The position numbers were made by a program, and so were the translations under genes. The notes below the pieces were generated by a model, which searched no databases, was not told where the DNA came from, and saw only the letters and a list, made by a program, of their open reading frames with translations. DNA of 5,877 nt, taken from positions 1 through 5,877 of the forward strand of contig CAZAJT010000055.1 of NCBI GenBank assembly GCA_964485585.1, given 5' to 3'. Positions within the stretch are counted from its first letter, which is position 1. Each line of letters opens with the position of its first letter. Below are positions 1 to 3,903 of this stretch, piece after piece. This DNA comes from CAZAJT01 sp964485585 (lineage in GTDB: Bacteria; Patescibacteriota; Microgenomatia; UBA1406; GWC2-37-13).

Positions 1-124
1 ACGTTGCCATGAGTTCTACGCTAGAGAGTGAAGATGTCGGATGTCCAGATCCAGCCTCGGTTGTCGCAGTAAGAATATCATAACGGATGAGTTTACAAAG
101 TTCACTGAGATTATTCTCTTCCAT
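1..124 (-). CDS. tkt: Transketolase, N-terminal (thiamine diphosphate) domain, 5' end only
   Basis: This is a partial gene running off the left edge; only the first 41 codons are visible, starting from the ATG at 122-124. The translation includes LIRYDILTATTEAGSGHP followed by SSLSSVELMAT. That is the characteristic start of transketolases: an amphipathic helix, then the AGSGHP turn, whose histidine (residue 28) contacts thiamine diphosphate and substrate in the family, then a small-residue stretch leading into the next helix. Transketolase moves two-carbon units between sugar phosphates in the cytoplasm. Many bacteria split the enzyme into two subunits, and from this fragment I cannot tell whether this gene is full length or only the N-terminal subunit. 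No Shine-Dalgarno sequence precedes the ATG. The gene follows the broken solenoid paralogue by 31 bases on the same strand, so it may be read from the same transcript or from the weak -10 at 139-144. Confidence 0.85.
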   Translation of the reverse strand, partial: MEENNLSELCKLIRYDILTATTEAGSGHPTSSLSSVELMAT

Positions 125-138
125 ATCACATTTATCTT

Positions 139-144
139 ATCATA
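139..144 (-). promoter_or_regulatory. Possible -10 box for the transketolase gene
   Basis: The minus strand reads TATGAT here, a 5 of 6 match to TATAAT. It would place the transcript start about 8 bases before the ATG. I see no convincing -35 hexamer 16-18 bases further upstream. The spacing resembles the other promoters in this window, which is the main reason to list it. Confidence 0.25.
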
Positions 145-155
145 TCGTTAGAGTT

Positions 156-296
156 TTATGGAATAACAGCGATGTCACCCATAATTTCAATCCGTGACCG
201 TAATTTCTCAATCTGTTGCGCTCCAGCTATCAGATCGCCTTTAAATACAACTCTTCGCGTAGGCTCAAGCGAAATCATACGTGTAGTCCTTTTGCC
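156..296 (-). pseudogene. Continuation of the broken solenoid paralogue beyond an in-frame TGA
   Basis: After the TGA at 297-299 the same reading frame stays open for 46 more codons to the TAA at 156-158. It encodes GKRTTR, then MISLEPTRRVVFKGDLIAG, then AQQIEKLRSR and IEIMGDIAVIP. This resembles residues 87-128 of the 313-residue neighbour (LIAESSGRLILDNRDNVIAP, later IRKITGNITLKN): the same R-hydrophobic run, and an I-x-GD/GN-I-x-hydrophobic solenoid edge. I therefore read it as the remnant of the second half of a truncated paralogue, separated from its first half by one nonsense codon. It could alternatively be a separate 40-residue gene starting at the ATG at 276-278. The similarity was judged by eye and is modest; a sequencing or assembly error at the T7 run just upstream is also possible. 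Confidence 0.45.
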
Positions 297-485
297 TCAA
301 GAAAAAAATGCATCTCTTAATTCTTCAAATGATTGGAGTCTCATTGCAAGATTTTCAATCAAACCAGCGTCTCCCTTTTGCACGAACGTGTCAAATGATT
401 GAAATATTTTATCCAGTTCAGTCTGAAAATCCGGCAGTCGTGACTGGTACCATCTGCAGCGGGGAGGGAGTAAAGTGGCAGTCAT
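297..485 (-). CDS. Short paralogue of the N-terminal domain of the 313-residue solenoid protein (62 aa, probably a broken gene)
   Basis: The 62-residue product aligns along its whole length with residues 1-60 of the gene just upstream. Both begin MT-x-T with a following P-x-RCR, and both then carry a predicted helical stretch with an FDTF or YDAF core, GD, and a helix ending in EELRDAF or QLLQEF. The start codons and next 30 bases are also alike at DNA level, which points to tandem duplication. The ATG (483-485) overlaps the upstream TGA (482-484) as ATGA, the usual arrangement for translational coupling, and no Shine-Dalgarno sequence is present. The frame ends at TGA 297-299, soon after a run of seven T on the coding strand (302-308), but related coding continues past it. 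It may be a working small protein, a nonsense-interrupted pseudogene, or a recoded gene. Function unknown. Confidence 0.5.
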   Translation of the reverse strand: MTATLLPPRCRWYQSRLPDFQTELDKIFQSFDTFVQKGDAGLIENLAMRLQSFEELRDAFFS

Positions 486-1423
486 AGGATTTTACCAGTA
501 AATCGTAATTTTCCCCTATCACGGAGTCTTAAGAGGCCATCTTTCAGTCCCTCTATTTGTGTTGGGGTTATACCCATATTGGTATCGGGAAGCCGTATGG
601 AAGCACCACCGATATTCCCTATTTCCTGAAGTATTGGGAGGGCTCTTCGGAATTGTCGAATCTTGCTGAATGGACTTCGCTCTAAGCGAAGAATTCCCCC
701 CACCTTTTTCAAGCGCATATATTTATTATTTTCACCAACCGATAAAGTGCCGCCAACTTCTTCAAGTTCTGGAAATGACAAGCCTTTTGCAGTAAAACAT
801 AGCACATCATTCCCCACTTTCTTTAGGTGAGGAAATTGCACGTTTTCAAAAAAAACCAATTCGAGGTTTCCAGTAATAAATTCTATGCTGGGAAAATTAT
901 CTACAGCAAGCCTTCGGAAATAGACATCGCCGTTGATTTTTCTCAATCGATGCATAGATGTAAGTTCTCGTAATGATTGAGCATTGAAATTACCATCGAC
1001 TTCTTCAAGGTAATCAAGATGCTGTAAGTGTTGATTATTCTTGAGAGTAATGTTTCCTGTGATTTTTCTTATAAGCGCCGGAAAATATACAAGTGTTCTA
1101 GCAATAGGAGCGATCACATTATCTCTATTATCCAATATTAATCTTCCCGAAGATTCGGCAATAAGATAGTCTTTCAACGGTATTGATTGAGATCCTCCTT
1201 CTCTATCGTACCAACGTTCTACCAGATTTATCGCATCAGTCTGAAATTCCTGTAGCAATTGATGTGCAGAATCTATTGCGTTTACGACCTGCTGTAGATG
1301 TGTTTTATCTCCCGATTCCAGAAACGCATCATATGCTTGTTGGGCTGATTCAAACGATAGTAATTCTTTCGTTTTTTCTTTCAGTTGTCGACAGCGGGTG
1401 GGGAGATGGGGAGTAGTGGTCAT
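482..1423 (-). CDS. Leucine-rich-like solenoid protein of unknown function (313 aa)
   Basis: I do not recognise a named family. Residues 1-70 are predicted helical and charged, opening with MTTTPHLPTRCR. Residues 71-113 form a linker with a WYDREG segment. Residues 114 to about 255 are roughly seven units of 20-21 residues, each starting near FP-x-L and carrying a V/I-x-GN/GG-x-L-x-L/V strand. Examples start at 114 (FPALIRKITGNITL), 177 (FPSIEFITGNLEL), 197 (FPHLKKVGNDVL) and 217 (FPELEEVGGTLSV). This spacing is typical of leucine-rich or receptor-L-type beta solenoids, which usually bind other proteins. There is no signal peptide or membrane segment, so it is probably cytoplasmic. No Shine-Dalgarno precedes the ATG at 1421-1423, but a TATAAT lies 18 bases upstream. 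The same-strand neighbour tyrS ends 213 bases upstream, and a truncated paralogue follows with a 4-base overlap. Coding status is well supported by length, the repeat pattern and the paralogue. Confidence 0.85.
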   Translation of the reverse strand: MTTTPHLPTRCRQLKEKTKELLSFESAQQAYDAFLESGDKTHLQQVVNAIDSAHQLLQEFQTDAINLVERWYDREGGSQSIPLKDYLIAESSGRLILDNRDNVIAPIARTLVYFPALIRKITGNITLKNNQHLQHLDYLEEVDGNFNAQSLRELTSMHRLRKINGDVYFRRLAVDNFPSIEFITGNLELVFFENVQFPHLKKVGNDVLCFTAKGLSFPELEEVGGTLSVGENNKYMRLKKVGGILRLERSPFSKIRQFRRALPILQEIGNIGGASIRLPDTNMGITPTQIEGLKDGLLRLRDRGKLRFTGKIL

Positions 1424-1440
1424 ATGATCAAGTATAGAGC

Positions 1441-1446
1441 ATTATA
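1441..1446 (-). promoter_or_regulatory. -10 box of the 313-aa solenoid gene
   Basis: The minus strand reads a perfect TATAAT here, which would start transcription about 11 bases before the ATG at 1423. A second near-match, TATACT at 1431-1436, would start transcription essentially at the ATG. The best -35 candidate is ATGACC, 15 bases upstream of TATAAT and matching 4 of 6 consensus bases. The rest of the gap to the repeat at 1519 holds nothing else I can name. Confidence 0.4.
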
Positions 1447-1518
1447 CTTTACGGTTGTGGCGGTCATTTTAGTATTAATGATTTACTTCTTTATAAAAGG
1501 TTATTTGTACTCACTCTG

Positions 1519-1630
1519 TGTCATTCCCGCGGAGGCGGGAATCCAGACTAATAACTATTCCTTTAATGTTCTGTTTCACAATATGTTTTATTAAATCATA
1601 GACTGGATCCCCGTCTTCACGGGGATGACA
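1519..1630. repeat. REPIN-like inverted pair of hairpin repeats
   Basis: Two 31-base arms, 1519-1549 and 1600-1630, are inverted copies of each other (TGTCAT at the left end, ATGACA at the right end) with about 24-25 matches, flanking 50 AT-rich bases. Each arm is itself a hairpin: ATTCCCGC/GCGGGAAT with loop GGAG at 1523-1542, and ATCCCCGT/ACGGGGAT with loop CTTC at 1607-1626. The stem differences between arms are paired, T:A to C:G and C:G to T:A, so base pairing is kept. GC-rich hairpins of this kind, in inverted pairs between genes, are known in many bacteria as REP/REPIN or small MITE elements, moved or maintained by an enzyme elsewhere. The element starts 7 bases past the tyrS stop. It may help end or stabilise the tyrS transcript, but no T-run follows either stem, so I do not call a terminator. 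Confidence 0.75.
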
Positions 1631-1636
1631 AGCTAA

Positions 1637-2755
1637 TCATCGGGTGACTTGGTAGCTTTGGACTGTCTGCAGAAGTTGTTTGGCGTTTTCGTCCGTTTCA
1701 AAGTGTCTTCGGATTGGTTGGAGGAGTTGATCAAGGAGCTTAATTACGGTTTGTTTCAAATCCTGCGGATGGATTTCTTTGTTTGCGTATTGTTGTTCAA
1801 CTTCAGCATACGAACGTAATATTATAGTACCTCCAAATTTGTCCGGACGTTCAATCTGAAGTTCATTGAAAGATTCAAACAGTATGTATTTTGCATACTC
1901 AAGAACAGGGTTTTCTGTTGTTATGCCTTCCGGACACCATGCTTTGTTAATCTTTCGGGTAATATCTTCGAGCGTGTCGGTCATGAAGATGGCAGAATCA
2001 GGATGAGATTTTGACATCTTAAGCTCGATCGTGCGTTTTGTTTTGTCTTTAAGCTCCGAAGTTTTTTCATTTGACTCGTTAGACTCGGAGGTTAGTTGAG
2101 GTGGTTTTCCCAATCCCATGAGCATGTGATGGCTCACCACAACGGGCTTCCAGAAACCAAGCTGTGGACCAATCTCCCGAGCGAGCATATTTACTTTGCG
2201 CTGATCCATGCCAAGCTGAGTGATTTTCGCACCCAGCATAAAAATATCGGCAACCTGCATGCAAGAGTAGATAATATTTGCGCCAGTGAGTGTATCCAGA
2301 GATTCCTGCCGCCCCATCATCTCGGCAGTGCGGATAAAACGCCGCAAGGCATTCGTTCTCCCAACCTGTACGACGAGTTTCCAGTAATCTGCATTTTTCG
2401 CCATGTCTGAAGCCCAGAGGAACTCAACGTTACTCAAGTCCATGCCGCTTGCTCGCCATACTTCGATAAAATAGTTGCCAACCGTTTTGATCTTTTCCAG
2501 ATCACCACCCATTTTGTTATTGGCCATCGCGTGCCAGTCGGCCACCCACATTTTGAATTTGACGCCCGCCTTAATCATTTTATTTACGTTTATAGCGCGC
2601 AGTATCCCTTGGGCGATATGGATCTGTCCGGAAGGTTCAAAACCGTCGTAAGCGATGAGTTGTTCGCCCGATTCGAGAAGAGTTTTCAGTTCATCTTCGG
2701 TAACAATTTCTTCCCCGACTTGTTTGATAAGCGAAAGTCTTTCTTCTGTTGTCAT
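1637..2755 (-). CDS. tyrS: Tyrosine--tRNA ligase, archaeal/eukaryotic class
   Basis: This cytoplasmic class I synthetase activates tyrosine with ATP and charges tRNA-Tyr. The HIGH-type motif is HIAQG (46-50), preceded by YDGFEPSG (36-43), whose Tyr36 should contact the substrate as in archaeal TyrRS. YSCMQVADI (163-171) carries the Tyr/Gln/Asp tyrosine pocket, GMDQRK (182-187) follows, and the KMSKS loop is at 246-250. The C-terminal part (HPQDLK and LLQPIRRHF) matches the archaeal/eukaryotic type. The S4 RNA-binding domain typical of bacterial TyrRS is absent, and 372 residues suits this shorter class. Stretches such as VNKM, VADW, NNKMGGDLEKIKTVG and YFIEVW resemble plant cytosolic TyrRS especially closely as I recall it. 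Residues 220-244 form an S/N/E/K-rich insertion just before KMSKS. The start is the ATG at 2753-2755; no Shine-Dalgarno is present, and the promoter leaves a leader of only about 5 bases. It is divergent from trpS. Confidence 0.96.
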   Translation of the reverse strand: MTTEERLSLIKQVGEEIVTEDELKTLLESGEQLIAYDGFEPSGQIHIAQGILRAINVNKMIKAGVKFKMWVADWHAMANNKMGGDLEKIKTVGNYFIEVWRASGMDLSNVEFLWASDMAKNADYWKLVVQVGRTNALRRFIRTAEMMGRQESLDTLTGANIIYSCMQVADIFMLGAKITQLGMDQRKVNMLAREIGPQLGFWKPVVVSHHMLMGLGKPPQLTSESNESNEKTSELKDKTKRTIELKMSKSHPDSAIFMTDTLEDITRKINKAWCPEGITTENPVLEYAKYILFESFNELQIERPDKFGGTIILRSYAEVEQQYANKEIHPQDLKQTVIKLLDQLLQPIRRHFETDENAKQLLQTVQSYQVTR

Positions 2756-2766
2756 AGTTCAAAGTA

Positions 2767-2797
2767 ATTATATATTACACTTTTTTTAAAGTGTTAA
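2767..2797 (-). promoter_or_regulatory. tyrS promoter
   Basis: The minus strand has a perfect TATAAT at 2767-2772. The best -35 candidates are TTAACA at 2792-2797 (5 of 6 to TTGACA, spacer 19) or TAACAC at 2791-2796 (spacer 18). Transcription should start near 2760, leaving about 5 bases before the ATG, which fits the missing Shine-Dalgarno. Confidence 0.55.
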
Positions 2798-2804
2798 GTA
2801 TAAT
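2775..2804 (+). promoter_or_regulatory. trpS promoter
   Basis: A perfect TATAAT at 2799-2804 is preceded by TTACAC at 2775-2780, a weak -35 with an 18-base spacer. Transcription would start near 2811 and give a leader of roughly 50-64 bases, much longer than the other leaders inferred in this window. Confidence 0.55.
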
Positions 2805-2813
2805 TTGTTATGT

Positions 2814-2865
2814 TGTCATGCGGGATAACAACATTTGAAGATCCCGAAACAAGTTCGGGATGACA
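2814..2865. repeat. Hairpin repeat forming the trpS leader
   Basis: The segment is bounded by TGTCAT (2814-2819) and ATGACA (2860-2865), the same ends as the element at 1519-1630. Its clear hairpin is ATCCCGAA (2841-2848) with TTCGGGAT (2854-2861) around a 5-base loop. A decayed left arm holds CGGGAT (2821-2826), which can also pair with ATCCCG (2841-2846). A further small hairpin, ATGTTGT/ACAACAT (2810-2816 and 2828-2834), sits at the predicted transcript start. The right arm resembles hairpin repeats seen between genes in many bacteria. Here it lies in the 5' leader and covers an in-frame ATG (2860-2862). Confidence 0.55.
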
Positions 2866-2874
2866 AACAACAAA

Positions 2875-3903
2875 ATGAAAAAAACAGTATTCTCCGGTAT
2901 TCAGCCATCGGGAGACCTACACATTGGCAACTATATTGGCGCAATCCGGCAGTGGGTGAAGCTGCAAGGAGCCGATGGCCGAGAGCCGAGAGCCGATGGC
3001 CGGTCACCTAATAACCATGAACTAATTTTCTGTATCGTTGATTTGCACGCCATTACTGTTCCTCAAGATCCTAAAACGCTTCGGGAGAAGAATCTTGAGC
3101 TCGCAGCATTGTACATAGCATGCGGCATTGATCCGCGCAAGTCGAAGATTTTTATTCAATCAGAAAATCCTGATCATCCGTATGCAGCGTGGATTATTGA
3201 TTGTATTGCGCCGATGGGATGGCTCAGTCGCATGACGCAGTTTAAAGATAAGAGTCAGAAACAGCAGGAGGGGACGTCTGTCGGTTTATTTAACTATCCG
3301 GCACTGATGGCGGTTGATATTCTCTTGTATGACACCGATCTCGTGCCGGTTGGCGAAGATCAGAAACAGCACATAGAGTTAACAAGAGATCTCGCGGAGA
3401 AGTTTAACAAAACATTCGGTGAAGTCTTCAAACTGCCCGAAGTGATGATTGATAAGACTGCCGCACGCGTCATGAGTTTGCAGAATCCGGATGCAAAGAT
3501 GAGTAAGTCAGATAAGGATCCCAGCGGGACAATTAATCTACTCGAAGATCTCGATTCGGTGCGCAGTAAAATCAAACGCGCGGTTACGGATTCAGGTAAC
3601 GAGGTTCGTTCGGGCGCAGATAAACCGGCACTTTCCAATCTTCTTGCGATCTACTCGAACCTTTCCGGGAAGACCGTTGCAGAGTTGGAGAATCAGTATG
3701 CCGGAATGGGATATGCGTCCTTTAAAGAAGAATTGGCGGAGGTTGTCGTTTCCGCTCTCGAGAAGATTCAAAAACGATACCGTGAGATTCGTGCTGATCA
3801 GAGTTATTTGACGAACGTGTTGAATGAGGGGCGTGATTTTGCAATAAGCCGTTCTTCGAAAAAAGTTGCGGAAATAAAGAATCTGGTGGGGTTGGGGAGA
3901 TAA
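2875..3903 (+). CDS. trpS: Tryptophan--tRNA ligase, bacterial type
   Basis: This cytoplasmic class I synthetase activates tryptophan and charges tRNA-Trp. From the ATG at 2875 the product is 342 residues, beginning MKKTVFSGIQPSG, the standard start of bacterial TrpRS. The HIGH-type motif is HIGN (16-19); next come VDLHAIT (55-61), the core YPALMAVDILLYDTDLVPVG (141-160) with EDQKQH (161-166), and the KMSKS loop at 208-212. The C-terminal helical part ends normally with NLVGLGR. A second in-frame ATG at 2860 would add MTNNK, but it lies inside the leader hairpin and encodes nothing conserved, so I prefer 2875. Neither start has a Shine-Dalgarno. Residues 32-45 are an unusual insertion made of two 7-residue repeats. 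The gene diverges from tyrS and ends with TAA directly abutting the stop of the convergent 627-residue gene. Confidence 0.96.
   Translation: MKKTVFSGIQPSGDLHIGNYIGAIRQWVKLQGADGREPRADGRSPNNHELIFCIVDLHAITVPQDPKTLREKNLELAALYIACGIDPRKSKIFIQSENPDHPYAAWIIDCIAPMGWLSRMTQFKDKSQKQQEGTSVGLFNYPALMAVDILLYDTDLVPVGEDQKQHIELTRDLAEKFNKTFGEVFKLPEVMIDKTAARVMSLQNPDAKMSKSDKDPSGTINLLEDLDSVRSKIKRAVTDSGNEVRSGADKPALSNLLAIYSNLSGKTVAELENQYAGMGYASFKEELAEVVVSALEKIQKRYREIRADQSYLTNVLNEGRDFAISRSSKKVAEIKNLVGLGR
2969..3003 (+). repeat. 21-bp tandem repeat inserted in trpS
   Basis: Unit GAGCCGATGGCCGA (2969-2982) recurs as GAGCCGATGGCCGG (2990-3003) with a period of 21 bases; a shorter GAGCCGA lies between them. The period keeps the frame and encodes GADGREP then RADGRSP (residues 32-45 of TrpRS). 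As I recall the family, other bacterial TrpRS pass directly from KQ/RQ-x-x-x-LQ to the FCIVD strand, with only a few surface residues between. The segment therefore looks like a surface-loop insertion of a dispersed GC-rich repeat. Confidence 0.7.

Larger units (their letters stand above)
2766..2805. promoter_or_regulatory. Palindromic bidirectional control region between tyrS and trpS
   Basis: The 40 bases form an imperfect palindrome centred between 2785 and 2786: 15 of 18 opposed positions pair around a TTTT centre. The core is ACACTTT-TTTT-AAAGTGT (2777-2794). The outer ends are the two -10 boxes, ATTATA (2767-2772, TATAAT on the minus strand) and TATAAT (2799-2804, plus strand), placed symmetrically. 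The core lies in the spacer of both promoters, the position expected for an operator acting on both genes. Alternatively the symmetry may simply be how a bidirectional promoter is built, with the A/T core serving as spacer. No regulator is visible in the window. Confidence 0.6.

Noticed and set aside
172..402. 76-residue plus-strand frame opposite the small paralogue
   Set aside because: It is a shadow of the minus-strand paralogue and resembles no protein; the minus-strand reading has a paralogue next door.
156..485. UGA recoded as glycine, as in some Gracilibacteria or SR1 bacteria, to explain the in-frame TGA at 297
   Set aside because: TGA is a genuine stop for tyrS, the solenoid gene and the 627-residue gene, and no in-frame TGA occurs inside any of the intact large genes.
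1385..1594. 69-residue plus-strand frame containing VIPAEAGIQ
   Set aside because: It runs across the start of the solenoid gene and through the hairpin repeat. VIPAEAGIQ is what this repeat arm gives when translated, a common source of false small genes.
1600..1630. Rho-independent terminator of tyrS
   Set aside because: The stem is strong, but no T-run follows it on the minus strand, and its paired arm at 1519-1549 shows it is half of an inverted repeat element.
2096..2410. 104-residue plus-strand frame inside tyrS
   Set aside because: It is fully antisense to conserved TyrRS catalytic sequence and is a shadow frame.
2805..2874. T-box or Trp leader-peptide attenuator for trpS
   Set aside because: The leader is only about 64 bases, has no Trp codons in its short frame, no T-box sequence and no terminator with a T-run.
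2969..3003. CRISPR-like repeat array
   Set aside because: There are only two direct units with a 21-bp period and no spacers, inside a conserved gene.
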